Shown piece by piece: positions 9,183 through 17,604 of a stretch of 64,000 bases of DNA. Numbering within the stretch: position 1 is the first letter of the stretch; every line of letters starts with the position of its first letter. Both the position numbers and the translations under genes were made by a program. The DNA comes from CALGKJ01 sp049322695. GTDB taxonomy: Bacteria > Bacillota > Clostridia > Lutisporales > Lutisporaceae. The stretch covers positions 21,434 to 85,433 of the forward strand of contig JBMORW010000031.1 in assembly GCA_049322695.1 (NCBI GenBank). Direction: 5' to 3'. The notes beneath the pieces were generated by a model. That model had not been told where the DNA came from. It made no database searches and saw only the letters and a list, made by a program, of their open reading frames with translations.

Positions 9183-9833
9183 ATGAATTTCAGCAGGCTT
9201 CCAAATCATATAGGTTTTATACCCGATGGCAATAGACGTTGGGCAGCTTCAAAAGGAATGCAGAAGCAGGATGGATATTTTCATGGCATTAAGCCAGGAT
9301 TTGAGCTCTATAAGATTTGTCTGGAGCTTGGAATAAAGGAGTTGACTTTCTACGGCTTTACTCAGGATAATACCAAACGGCCCAGCGTTCAAACAGAAGC
9401 CTTTAGAAGGGCTTGTGTCGATGCGGTGCTTGAGCTTAGCAATAGAGATGCAGATCTGTTGGTTGTAGGTAATACTGAATCTCCTTTGTTTCCTGAAGAA
9501 CTGCTTCCCTATACAAAACGAGTAAAATTTGGGAAGGGACTCATGAAAATAAACTTTTTGGTAAATTACGGCTGGAATTGGGATATAAATAACAGCATAA
9601 ATCAAAAGCAGGATATGGTGCATTTTACAGATGCCATTGCTTCCAGGGATATTTCAAGAATTGATTTGATAGTCCGATGGGGCGGCAGAAGAAGATTAAG
9701 CGGTTTTTTACCCATACAGTCTGTATATGCAGATTTCTATATTATTGATGATATGTGGCCTGATTTCAAGCCCGAACACCTGTACAGTGCATTGGAATGG
9801 TATCAGGTGCAGGATGTTACCCTAGGGGGATGA
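9183..9833 (+). CDS. Atypical short cis-prenyltransferase (undecaprenyl diphosphate synthase family)
   Basis: The product is about 216 residues from the ATG at 9183; a TTG one codon earlier is an alternative because GAGAGGTG is rather far from the ATG. Family motifs are visible: HIGFIPDGNRRWA with the catalytic Asp, FYGFTQDNTKRP matching the usual FSxxNxxRP region, and the C-terminal box ending FYIIDDMWPDF. The catalytic box that normally reads RTSGEQRLSNF here reads VRWGGRRRLSGF, so the conserved Glu that binds magnesium/IPP is replaced by Arg. Spacing before this box is also short. This is probably not the housekeeping UppS; it may use another substrate or be regulatory. It lies 16 bases upstream of cca. 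Confidence 0.75.
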   Translation: MNFSRLPNHIGFIPDGNRRWAASKGMQKQDGYFHGIKPGFELYKICLELGIKELTFYGFTQDNTKRPSVQTEAFRRACVDAVLELSNRDADLLVVGNTESPLFPEELLPYTKRVKFGKGLMKINFLVNYGWNWDINNSINQKQDMVHFTDAIASRDISRIDLIVRWGGRRRLSGFLPIQSVYADFYIIDDMWPDFKPEHLYSALEWYQVQDVTLGG

Positions 9834-9849
9834 TTGGGGGAGCTGTTTT

Positions 9850-11187
9850 ATGAGAATTGTACTGCCGGAGGCTGTAGAACAAATTATATCTGCTTTGGAG
9901 AGTAGAGGATATCAGGCATATGCTGTAGGGGGCTGCGTAAGGGACAGCATTATGGGGAGAGCTCCAAGTGATTGGGATATTGCTACAGCAGCAAAACCTG
10001 CTGAGGTTAAAGAGTTATTTAGTAATACTGTGGATACAGGCCTTAAGCATGGTACAGTAACAGTAATAATTGACAGCATCGGCTATGAGGTTACTACATT
10101 CCGGTTTGATGGAGAATACATTGACAGCCGTCATCCAAATACCGTTGTGTATACCGAATCTCTGACAAATGACTTATCCAGACGCGATTTCACTATAAAT
10201 GCCATTGCCTATAACTACAATAGTGGCATGGTAGATCCTTTTGACGGGCTGTCAGATATAGGTAAAAAGCTTATTAGAGCAGTAGGAGATCCGCAAGTGA
10301 GATTCTCCGAGGATGCTCTGCGCATGCTGAGAGCAGTCAGATTTTCGGCACAGCTGGACTTTGACATTGATGAAGCTGCCATTGAAGCGATAAAATATAA
10401 TTATACAAACATAGGAAGAATCAGCTTCGAAAGAATCAGAGAGGAGCTGAACAAGCTATTATTGTCAGACAAGCCATCTAAAATCGATCTGTTGAAAGAA
10501 ACCGGGCTTCTAAAAATTATATTGCCTGAACTTAATGCATGCTATAATACAGAACAAAGAAATCCCTACCATATATACAATGTCGCTGAGCATATTATTT
10601 CATCCGTATCCCACATAGATAAGAATCTGCTTCTGCGCTGGGTCATGCTGCTGCACGACATAGGCAAGCCTCTGGTTAAAACAACAGATTCCAGAGGTAT
10701 TCACCGCTTTAGCAATCATGAGAAAGTAAGCGCGGTATTGGCCGAAAATATATTGAAACGCCTTAGATTTGACACTGCCTTTATTGAAGATGCAGTTAAA
10801 CTGATACAATTCCACAGCTTTCAGCTTGAACCTGATATAAAATCTGTCCGCAAAGCTATGTCAAAGCTTGGAGAACAGCTTTTTTTGCAGCTGATTAAGG
10901 TAAAGAGAGCAGATATGCTGGCTCATGAACCTTACCTCTCCTATGACAGGCTCAATCTGCTTGACTATATTAACATACTATACAAGCAAATTATAAGTGA
11001 AGGACAATGCTTTAACCTTAAAAGCCTTGCCGTAAACGGAAAAGATCTTCTTAATGCAGGCTTCAAGGAGGAAAAAAGAATAGGAAACATACTGGACAGC
11101 CTTCTTAATATTGTAATAGATGACCCATCAATGAACAATAAGGATGCTTTATTGAAGGAAGCAGAAAAGATTAAGTACAATGATTAA
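9850..11187 (+). CDS. cca: CCA-adding tRNA nucleotidyltransferase with HD domain
   Basis: Class II poly(A)-polymerase-family enzyme that adds or repairs the 3' CCA of tRNAs. The N-terminal head has AYAVGGCVRDSIMGRAPSDW with the metal-binding DWD (SDWDIAT), then TTFRFDGEY, the R-R-D-F-T-I-N-A motif (RRDFTINAIAYN) and the RAVRFSAQLDF neck region. A C-terminal HD domain (about residues 240-360) has LLHDIGKPL and NHEKVSA, as in many bacterial enzymes with added phosphatase/phosphodiesterase activity. The length of 445 residues is normal. It follows the cis-prenyltransferase by 16 bases and is probably co-transcribed. The stop codon lies within a strong terminator. Confidence 0.92.
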   Translation: MRIVLPEAVEQIISALESRGYQAYAVGGCVRDSIMGRAPSDWDIATAAKPAEVKELFSNTVDTGLKHGTVTVIIDSIGYEVTTFRFDGEYIDSRHPNTVVYTESLTNDLSRRDFTINAIAYNYNSGMVDPFDGLSDIGKKLIRAVGDPQVRFSEDALRMLRAVRFSAQLDFDIDEAAIEAIKYNYTNIGRISFERIREELNKLLLSDKPSKIDLLKETGLLKIILPELNACYNTEQRNPYHIYNVAEHIISSVSHIDKNLLLRWVMLLHDIGKPLVKTTDSRGIHRFSNHEKVSAVLAENILKRLRFDTAFIEDAVKLIQFHSFQLEPDIKSVRKAMSKLGEQLFLQLIKVKRADMLAHEPYLSYDRLNLLDYINILYKQIISEGQCFNLKSLAVNGKDLLNAGFKEEKRIGNILDSLLNIVIDDPSMNNKDALLKEAEKIKYND

Positions 11188-11208
11188 GAGATTAATCATT
11201 GTACTTAA
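11171..11208. terminator. 17-bp bidirectional terminator containing both stop codons
   Basis: A perfect 17-bp inverted repeat TTAAGTACAATGATTAA / TTAATCATTGTACTTAA (11171-11187 with 11192-11208), loop GAGA. The TAA of cca (+) and the TAA of the convergent gene (-) both sit inside the stem. Confidence 0.75.
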
Positions 11209-11597
11209 TTTACATTTTTTAGAAAGTCAATTGCCCTTGGGCTCAAATATGTAATATTATTCTGAGGAATAGTGAATTCCTTTTCTATAAAACGCTTCCC
11301 TTGCTCTTCATTTCTCAGCCAAACCATATAATATATGATAAAGTCCTCCTTAACTACGCTCAGTCTGTTAAAGACCATATCAGGCTTGGAGTTCAAAGCT
11401 TCAGAAACAACCGTTATTATTTCATTGACCATATAGGGTACTTTGCTTACGGATACTATAATTTCATCTTTTGTCGCAGTTATGACGATGATGCAATTGT
11501 TTACATTATTCTTTATGGTAACGGCCCTTTTTTGTGCAAGTGCTTCGGTTAACGCATCCAAAACAATACTATGAAAATTTTCTTCCATCTCTTTCAC
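11205..11597 (-). CDS. Small cytoplasmic protein of unknown function
   Basis: The 130-residue soluble protein starts MKEMEENFHSIVLDALTEAL. It has a mixed alpha/beta pattern: a helix, two short beta strands (NCIIVITATKDEIIVSVSK), a helix, two strands (FIIYYMVWLR), and a final helix. There is no signal peptide, membrane segment or catalytic motif that I recognise. It sits 14 bases after the engB stop codon, so it may be the last gene of the lonB-lonA-engB transcript. Conserved position beside engB would be the best clue to its role. Confidence 0.6.
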   Translation of the reverse strand: MKEMEENFHSIVLDALTEALAQKRAVTIKNNVNNCIIVITATKDEIIVSVSKVPYMVNEIITVVSEALNSKPDMVFNRLSVVKEDFIIYYMVWLRNEEQGKRFIEKEFTIPQNNITYLSPRAIDFLKNVN

Positions 11598-11611
11598 TTC
11601 CCATCAACGAA

Positions 11612-12217
11612 TCACTCATCTGATTCATTTTCAAGAGTCAAACCCGCAGTCAGTATTTCCCACAGCTCATCTCTTCCCTGATGTGTCTCAGAAGAGTAAG
11701 GTATAAGAATATCCTTGCTATCCAACTCCAATGTATCCGCCACAAGCTTTAGCTGCTTATTTACCGCTGTCTTTCCTATCTTGTCCAGCTTTGTTGCAAC
11801 CACAATTACTGATTCTCTGTAATATTTGATAAAGTCATACATCATTCTATCATCAGCAGTTGGCTTATGTCTTATATCGACAAGTAAAACCACATTATAC
11901 AGTGTTTCTCTAAATTTCAGGTATTCTTCTATCATTTTTCCCCATTTTGCCTTTTCAGCTTTGGATACAGCTGCATATCCGTATCCAGGCAGGTCAACCA
12001 GCATAAGATTGTCATTTACAACAAAAAAATTTATGAGTCTGGTTTTCCCCGGGCTCGAGCTAACCTTTACAAGCTTTTTTCTGTTAAGCAATGAGTTAAT
12101 CAAGGAGGATTTACCTACATTTGATCTGCCGGAAAAAGCTATTTCCGGCAGACTTGTATCTGGATATTGGCTTTTGCTTGCTGCGCTTGTTAAAAAATCA
12201 CATTTCCTTATTATCAT
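11612..12217 (-). CDS. engB: Ribosome biogenesis GTPase EngB (YsxC/YihA)
   Basis: Essential Era-like GTPase needed for late assembly of the 50S ribosomal subunit. All G motifs are seen: G1 GRSNVGKSS (about residue 30), G2 Thr in SPGKTRLINFF, G3 DLPGYGYA, G4 TKLD and G5 near SSE. The length of 201 residues matches the family. The ATG overlaps the lonA stop codon by 4 bases, indicating translational coupling. The lonA-engB (ysxC) pairing is a widely conserved Firmicutes order. Confidence 0.95.
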   Translation of the reverse strand: MIIRKCDFLTSAASKSQYPDTSLPEIAFSGRSNVGKSSLINSLLNRKKLVKVSSSPGKTRLINFFVVNDNLMLVDLPGYGYAAVSKAEKAKWGKMIEEYLKFRETLYNVVLLVDIRHKPTADDRMMYDFIKYYRESVIVVATKLDKIGKTAVNKQLKLVADTLELDSKDILIPYSSETHQGRDELWEILTAGLTLENESDE

Positions 12218-14547
12218 ACTTCACCTTTTACCAATGCATGCTCTAGAACTACATCCATATCTGATGCCAAAACAAATTCTATGGATTTCTTAACATTTGA
12301 TGGAATTTCTTCCAGATCCTTTTCATTTTCTATAGGGAGAATAATTTTTTTGATGCCAGCTCTGTTTGCTGCAAGTACCTTTTCCTTGAGACCTCCAATA
12401 GGCAAGACCCTGCCTCTGAGAGTAACCTCTCCGGTCATGGCAACATGCTTATATACAGGTCTTCTGCTTAACGCAGAGACAAGTGCGGTAGTCATTGTTA
12501 TTCCTGCAGACGGACCGTCCTTTGGAGTTGCTCCTTCGGGAACATGTATGTGTATATCCATGTTTTTTGAAAAATCAGGGTCTATTCCGAACTCCTCACA
12601 CTTGGATCTGATATAGCTTAAACCTGCTCTTGCAGATTCCTTCATGACGTCCCCAAGGTGTCCCGTGAGCTCAAGCTTGCCGGTACCGGGCATTACTGAT
12701 ACTTCTATAAACAATGTATCTCCGCCTACAGAAGTCCATGCAAGACCGGTAACTACCCCTATTTCGTCCTTTTGGTTCGCTTTATCATATCTGAACCTCT
12801 GAATTCCAAGGAACTTCTTTAAATTATCAGGATTTATTCTGACACTTTTCTTATTATGCTCAACTATTTGAGTTGCAGCCTTTCTAATTACATTTGCAAT
12901 TTCTCTTTCAAGACTTCTGACACCTGATTCACGTGTGTAACCGTTAATAATTGCTCTTACTGTAGCTTCAGAAATAAGTACATTTTCATCTTTGAGGGAA
13001 TGCTCCTTTATCTGCTTAGGTATAAGGTATTTCAATGCAATGTTTACTTTCTCCTCCTCTGTATATCCCGATATATATATGATCTCCATTCTGTCCAAAA
13101 GAGGAGCCGGTATTGTATCAGTTGAGTTTGCGGTAGTTACAAACATTACTCTGGATAAATCATAAGGAAGCTCCAGATAGTGATCCCTGAAATCCTTGTT
13201 CTGTTCTGCATCAAGCACCTCCAGCATCGCTGAAGCCGGATCTCCTCTAAAATCATGAGCCATCTTGTCTATTTCATCAAACAGAAATAATGGATTCTTG
13301 CTGCCTGCATGCTTCATTGAATATATTATCCTGCCCGGTATGGCACCAATATAGGTTCGCCTGTGTCCTCTGATTTCTGCTTCATCTCTGACTCCTCCTA
13401 AGGACATTCTTACAAACTTTCTTCCCATAGCCCTTGCTATGGACTTTGCAATCGAAGTTTTACCGACTCCCGGAGGTCCTACGAGGCAGAGTATAGGTCC
13501 CTTCATATTCTGTGACAGCTGCCTTATTGCTAGGTATTCAAGTACTCTGTCCTTTACCTTTTTAAGCCCGAAATGATCCTCATCCAATACCTTTCTGGCA
13601 TTCTTAATATCAAGATTATCTTCGGTTTCCGTATTCCAAGGCAGATCAAATATCCAATCCAGATATGTTCTTATTACGCCAACCTCAGGTGATCCCGGAG
13701 ACAGCTTTGTCAGTCTATCCATCTCCTTTTCCACCTTATCGATTACCTCTTGAGGAAGCTCAAGCTTCTCCAGCTTTTCCCTATAAACATCTATCTCTTC
13801 CTGATGTCCTTCCTTTTCGCCAAGCTCCTTCTGTATTGCCTTAAGCTGTTCCCTAAGGTAATACTCCTTCTGGGATTTATCAATCTGCTTTCTGACTCTT
13901 GATGCAATTTTTCTTTCTATCTCCAATATTTCGAGTTCTCTTGTAAGCAGCTCGTATATTCTTTCTAGTCTTTCCTTTACATTAAAAAGACTAAGTATCT
14001 CCTGTTTTTCCTCTATCTTGATTACCAAGTTCGAAGCAATGACGTCTGCAAACCTTGAGGCATCCGTAATATCAGATACAGTAACAAGGGTTTCAGGCGC
14101 TATCTTCTGATTTGCCTTTACATACTCATCAAAAACACTCAATACACTTCTCTTTAGTGCTTCCAATTCTATATCCAGTGCTTGTTCTTCCTCAATAAAT
14201 TCATGTACTTCTGCTAGAAAATATGCATCATCTGACAGTATATCAATTGTTTCTGCCCTGGATATACCTTCAACAAGTACTCTTATTGTATCACCGGGAA
14301 GCTTTAAAAGCTGCTTTATTTTAGATATTGTTCCTACCTCGTAGAAATCTTCTCTTGTGGGAAGATCTGTCTGAGCTTCCTTTTGAGTAACAAGAAAAAT
14401 TAACTGGTCATTAATCATGGCCTCTTCCAATGCTCTGACTGACTTTTCTCTGCCTACATCAAAATGCAGTACCATATAAGGAAATATACTTAATCCTCTA
14501 AGGGGCAGTAAAGGTATCCTTCTGATTTTTTCTTTATTTTTTATCAT
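12214..14547 (-). CDS. lon: ATP-dependent protease La (LonA)
   Basis: Hexameric cytoplasmic AAA+ protease that degrades misfolded and regulatory proteins. The 777-residue protein has an N-terminal substrate-binding domain (about 10-200), a coiled helical linker, the AAA+ module with Walker A GPPGVGKTS (about 357) and Walker B FLFDEIDKM, and a C-terminal S16 peptidase with catalytic Ser in PKDGPSAGITM (about 679) and Lys in GGLKEKVLAA (about 721). It is followed by engB with a 4-base overlap. LonB lies 196 bases upstream, so lonA probably has its own promoter in that gap; I saw no clear CtsR or HrcA box there. Confidence 0.96.
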   Translation of the reverse strand: MIKNKEKIRRIPLLPLRGLSIFPYMVLHFDVGREKSVRALEEAMINDQLIFLVTQKEAQTDLPTREDFYEVGTISKIKQLLKLPGDTIRVLVEGISRAETIDILSDDAYFLAEVHEFIEEEQALDIELEALKRSVLSVFDEYVKANQKIAPETLVTVSDITDASRFADVIASNLVIKIEEKQEILSLFNVKERLERIYELLTRELEILEIERKIASRVRKQIDKSQKEYYLREQLKAIQKELGEKEGHQEEIDVYREKLEKLELPQEVIDKVEKEMDRLTKLSPGSPEVGVIRTYLDWIFDLPWNTETEDNLDIKNARKVLDEDHFGLKKVKDRVLEYLAIRQLSQNMKGPILCLVGPPGVGKTSIAKSIARAMGRKFVRMSLGGVRDEAEIRGHRRTYIGAIPGRIIYSMKHAGSKNPLFLFDEIDKMAHDFRGDPASAMLEVLDAEQNKDFRDHYLELPYDLSRVMFVTTANSTDTIPAPLLDRMEIIYISGYTEEEKVNIALKYLIPKQIKEHSLKDENVLISEATVRAIINGYTRESGVRSLEREIANVIRKAATQIVEHNKKSVRINPDNLKKFLGIQRFRYDKANQKDEIGVVTGLAWTSVGGDTLFIEVSVMPGTGKLELTGHLGDVMKESARAGLSYIRSKCEEFGIDPDFSKNMDIHIHVPEGATPKDGPSAGITMTTALVSALSRRPVYKHVAMTGEVTLRGRVLPIGGLKEKVLAANRAGIKKIILPIENEKDLEEIPSNVKKSIEFVLASDMDVVLEHALVKGEV

Positions 14548-14743
14548 ATCATCAACTCCCGTACAACTTTATGTTATCAAATGATAATATTGTTATTTTG
14601 CATGCTTTAAAAACCGCATCTTTATCTGGAACAAATGGTCATTTTATTGGAGAACTACTTTTATATTTGAATATTTATATTATATCTTTACGATAAAATT
14701 TAATCAACCAGTTAGATATTTCTGAAAGTTTATACTGTATTTA

Positions 14744-16453
14744 CTATTTACAATCTTTTTGTGCCTGTACTGCAGGTGCATCTCCTACAGAGTTCGCAGT
14801 TAACAATCCAACCTCTGAAGGCTGCGCTGCCAGTGTTCTGTGTTCATTATGCCCATGGATTGCCAGTTCTACAACCTCTTTAATATCCTTTACCGGTATG
14901 ACTTGAATATTATAGCCTTCTAAAATTTCCTGATAATTTCCTTCAGGTATGATAACCTTCTTTGCTCCTGCCTTATATGCTGCTTCTATCTTAGCCACTA
15001 TTCCTCCTACCGGCATTACCCTGCCTCTTATAGAGATTTCCCCCGTCATAGCCGTTTTGCTGTCAACAACTTTGTTTGTTATTGCCGAATATAATGCAAC
15101 TGCTATGGCTATACCCGCAGAAGGCCCATCTACCGGTACTCCACCCGGAAAATTAAGGTGTATATCGTAATCCTCATATTGTATACCAAGATATTTGTTT
15201 AGAACTGTCAACACATTATCAATAGAGCTTTTTGCCATACTTTTTCTTTTTATGGTTTTGTCCCTTGAGCCTATCTCTTCCTCCTCAACAATACCTGTAA
15301 CGGTTACTTTTCCGTTTCCTTTAAGTACTCTTACTGCAGATACTTCAATATCAAGTAATGTGCCTATGTTTGGACCGTATACTGCAAGACCGTGTACGAA
15401 TCCAACCTGAGAATCCTCATTTATTATCTTCTCACATCTGGGGTTGTATTGTCCATTGTTTACAACCCATTCAATGTCACTTACCAGAATCCTGTTTCTT
15501 CCCTCAATAATATTTACTCCGGCAGCAGTCTGAATTATATTAACAGCTTCCCTCCCATTGGTCGCATATTTGGCTATTATATCTATTACTCCGTTTTCAG
15601 AGTCTATGTTGATTTTTTTTAAAGCGTTTTCAACAACAGTTTTTATCTCATCTGTATGCAGGGGCTTGAAATAAATCTCCAGACATCTTGAGCGCAAAGC
15701 GGGGGGTATGCTTTCAGGTCCTCTGGTAGTGGCACCAATCAATCTGAAGTCTGCAGGCAAGCCATTCTGAAATATGTCATGTATATGATAGGGTATATTG
15801 GAATCCTCAGAACTATAATATGCACTCTCTAAAAAAACCTTCCTATCTTCAAGAACCTTTAACAGCTTATTCATTTGTATTGGATGCAGTTCTCCAATTT
15901 CATCAATAAAGAGCACTCCGCCATGAGCCTTTGTAACTGCACCTATTTTGGGCTGTGGTATACCTGCAACTCCCATAGCTCCTGCACCCTGATAAATAGG
16001 ATCATGAACTGAGCCTATCAGCGGATCAGCAATACCTCTCTCATCAAATCTGACGGTTGTAGCATCTATTTCTATAAATTTAGCATCCTGCCTGAAAGGA
16101 CTGAACATTTTTTTCTTTGCCTCCTCCAGTATCAGTCTTGCAGCAGCAGTCTTACCTACACCGGGAGGACCATAGATAATAACATGCTGCGGATTAGGAC
16201 TGCATATAGCTGCCCTTAAAGCCTTGATGCCATTTTCCTGTCCTATTACCTCCTCAAGTAAAGTGGGTCTTGTAACCTCTGACAATGGTTTAGTCAGCTT
16301 TATTTCACGCATTTTTTGAAGCTTGTCAAGCTCTTTGCGGGATTCCTTTTCCACAGCAACCTTATTTCCCTGCTGGCCTTTAAGCAGATTGAGAAAATAT
16401 AATCCGATAACTATAGCAAAAAAGAATTGTATAATAAACAGTAATTGTGCCAT
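14744..16453 (-). CDS. lonB: ATP-dependent protease LonB
   Basis: Membrane-associated Lon-like protease, in spore formers often made during sporulation. A single N-terminal hydrophobic helix (residues 3-24) replaces the LonA substrate-binding domain. The AAA+ part has Walker A GPPGVGKTAAARL (about 95) and Walker B GVLFIDEIGELH. The S16 peptidase part has the catalytic Ser in PVDGPSAGIAIA and Lys in GGIVAKIEAAYKAG. At 569 residues the length is typical of bacterial LonB. The final 30 residues form an Ala/Gln-rich tail. A GGAGG site precedes the ATG. Confidence 0.93.
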   Translation of the reverse strand: MAQLLFIIQFFFAIVIGLYFLNLLKGQQGNKVAVEKESRKELDKLQKMREIKLTKPLSEVTRPTLLEEVIGQENGIKALRAAICSPNPQHVIIYGPPGVGKTAAARLILEEAKKKMFSPFRQDAKFIEIDATTVRFDERGIADPLIGSVHDPIYQGAGAMGVAGIPQPKIGAVTKAHGGVLFIDEIGELHPIQMNKLLKVLEDRKVFLESAYYSSEDSNIPYHIHDIFQNGLPADFRLIGATTRGPESIPPALRSRCLEIYFKPLHTDEIKTVVENALKKINIDSENGVIDIIAKYATNGREAVNIIQTAAGVNIIEGRNRILVSDIEWVVNNGQYNPRCEKIINEDSQVGFVHGLAVYGPNIGTLLDIEVSAVRVLKGNGKVTVTGIVEEEEIGSRDKTIKRKSMAKSSIDNVLTVLNKYLGIQYEDYDIHLNFPGGVPVDGPSAGIAIAVALYSAITNKVVDSKTAMTGEISIRGRVMPVGGIVAKIEAAYKAGAKKVIIPEGNYQEILEGYNIQVIPVKDIKEVVELAIHGHNEHRTLAAQPSEVGLLTANSVGDAPAVQAQKDCK

Positions 16454-16946
16454 TTGACTGCCTCCATTTCTGTAAAATGTTATCGATTTCCAGCTTCTGA
16501 AGCATTGTGGACTATAGCAAATACAAGACTATCTGCACCCAGGTCATTTTTTGACAGATACTCATTTTTAAAGAAGCTAAAAAATCATTTATACATTTCT
16601 CTCTACTATTATTTGCTTGGAACTTATTTTTATCCTGCTGCAAATATATGTCAAATAAGCACTCCAACAAGAAATATCGATCAGCAGCACATATTTACTC
16701 TAATTTGTCGTTTTTCAATTATTTTCAAAAAAAATATCAGGCATGGATTTGTACATGACTGATAAATAGCCTTATCAATAATCTGCATTTTTCGGCAAAG
16801 TGGCTTATTCCTATGTCACCTGATTACCACTGCACCTGACAAAAAACTATAGAATAACAATAAACAATCAAGTGCACAGCACTTGATTGTTTAAGGACTA
16901 ATATAAAGATATGGATATCAACTGAGCTTTAGATTCTTGTTTACTA
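16454..16946. other. Gene-free interval between lonB and the repeat-peptide gene
   Basis: About 490 bases of AT-rich sequence. It must contain the lonB promoter near 16454-16600. It also holds the terminator of the repeat-peptide gene (16862-16892). A 105-codon frame at 16445-16762 (+) has no ribosome binding site and unlikely composition, so I see no gene here. Confidence 0.5.
16862..16892 (-). terminator. Terminator of the repeat-peptide gene
   Basis: A 14-bp perfect stem AAACAATCAAGTGC/GCACTTGATTGTTT (16862-16875 with 16879-16892), followed on the minus strand by ATTGTTATTCT. It lies 55 bases after the stop codon of the peptide gene. Confidence 0.65.
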
Positions 16947-17249
16947 TTAGCTGAAAGTATTGCCTATACTAGTCTTTGGTTCTGGTTTTTCTTGATCAGC
17001 CAGCATTTCATCAATAGCCCAATAATTCCCTTTTGGTTCCGGCTTTTCTTGATCCGCCAGCATTTCATCAATAGCCCAATAATTCCCTTTTGGTTCCGGC
17101 TTTTCTTGATCTGCCAGCATTTCCAGATTATTCCGTATGCTGCCTTTTGGCTCAGGTTTTTCTTGATCAGCAACTGTTGTATAGCTACTTAAGTCAATAG
17201 CTGATACAAGTAAGATCATAAAAATAATCACTACAATAACTTTTTTCAT
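16947..17249 (-). CDS. Secreted multi-copy signalling-peptide precursor (candidate RRNPP pheromone)
   Basis: The 100-residue product starts with a Sec signal peptide (MKKVIVVIIFMILLVSAIDL, cut probably near SYTTVA). The remainder is four tandem copies of ADQEKPEPK at residues 27, 46, 65 and 84. They are separated by nine- to ten-residue spacers (SIRNNLEML, then NYWAIDEML twice), a 19-residue period, ending in TSIGNTFS. Export, repeated short hydrophilic units and divergent pairing with an HTH-TPR regulator are the marks of a pheromone precursor. A GGGGG site lies upstream of ATG, a consensus promoter (TTGACA-N17-TAAAAT) is present, and a terminator follows. The mature form is unknown. A repetitive secreted structural peptide is the main alternative. 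Confidence 0.75.
   Translation of the reverse strand: MKKVIVVIIFMILLVSAIDLSSYTTVADQEKPEPKGSIRNNLEMLADQEKPEPKGNYWAIDEMLADQEKPEPKGNYWAIDEMLADQEKPEPKTSIGNTFS
16974..17171 (-). repeat. 57-bp tandem repeats in the peptide gene
   Basis: Four copies of a unit coding ADQEKPEPK begin at 17171, 17114, 17057 and 17000 (minus strand), an exact 57-bp period. The two central units are nearly identical at the DNA level (spacer NYWAIDEML in both). The first spacer has diverged (SIRNNLEML) and the last copy is truncated. Confidence 0.9.
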
Positions 17250-17273
17250 AACATTACCCCCTTATCGATGTAA

Positions 17274-17317
17274 TAAGCGCTTACATACATTTTACCATTG
17301 TTAATCATTTTTGTCAA
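17274..17317 (-). promoter_or_regulatory. Promoter and dyad of the repeat-peptide gene
   Basis: On the minus strand TTGACA (17312-17317), 17 bases, then TAAAAT (17289-17294): a near-consensus housekeeping promoter. A 10-bp perfect palindrome TAAGCGCTTA (17274-17283) falls on the expected start of transcription, a plausible operator for the divergent regulator. Binding is inferred. Confidence 0.6.
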
Positions 17318-17537
17318 TAAATTTTGAATATTCGCAAGTTTTAAAAGCTATTACTGTTATGCATTATAAACGGACATTAACATATTACCATAAATCCTTT
17401 GCTGCAACAAAACATGGCAAATATTACGGATTTCCTCCTTATCTATATCACTTTTTTGCTTCAGATCAGCAGCGGCATTACATTTTTGAGTTTGCTGGTT
17501 TACTTAATAGCAATATTGCACTAATATGTGAATATGC

Positions 17538-17568
17538 TTTACATTTATGGCTAAACTTATGATATAAT
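17538..17568 (+). promoter_or_regulatory. Promoter of the HTH-TPR regulator
   Basis: TATAAT at 17563-17568 preceded by TGA, giving an extended -10 (TGnTATAAT). TTTACA at 17538-17543 is a possible -35, but the 19-base spacer is long, so the extended -10 probably matters most. Confidence 0.5.
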
Positions 17569-17604
17569 ATACTTGATTGTGATTAAGATTGGGGGGAAAT
17601 GAAA

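Larger units (their letters stand above)
17250..17604. other. Divergent intergenic region between peptide and regulator genes
   Basis: About 350 bases hold the two back-to-back promoters (17274-17317 minus, 17538-17568 plus). An 83-codon frame at 17311-17562 (+) lacks a ribosome binding site and overlaps both promoters, so it is not called. No other structure was recognised. Confidence 0.6.

Noticed and set aside
14548..14743. CtsR/HrcA-type operator upstream of lonA
   Set aside because: No tandem GGTCAAA or CIRCE-like sequence was found in the gap.
16445..16762. 105-codon plus-strand frame after the start of lonB
   Set aside because: It overlaps the lonB start and promoter, has no ribosome binding site and shows no protein-like pattern.
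16974..17171. Short regular repeats considered as a CRISPR array
   Set aside because: The repeats are in frame in one coding sequence with a 57-bp period and spacers nearly identical in two units. No cas genes are near.
17311..17562. 83-codon plus-strand frame between peptide and regulator genes
   Set aside because: It overlaps both divergent promoters, lacks a ribosome binding site, and has no signal peptide or repeats. It is not a second pheromone gene.
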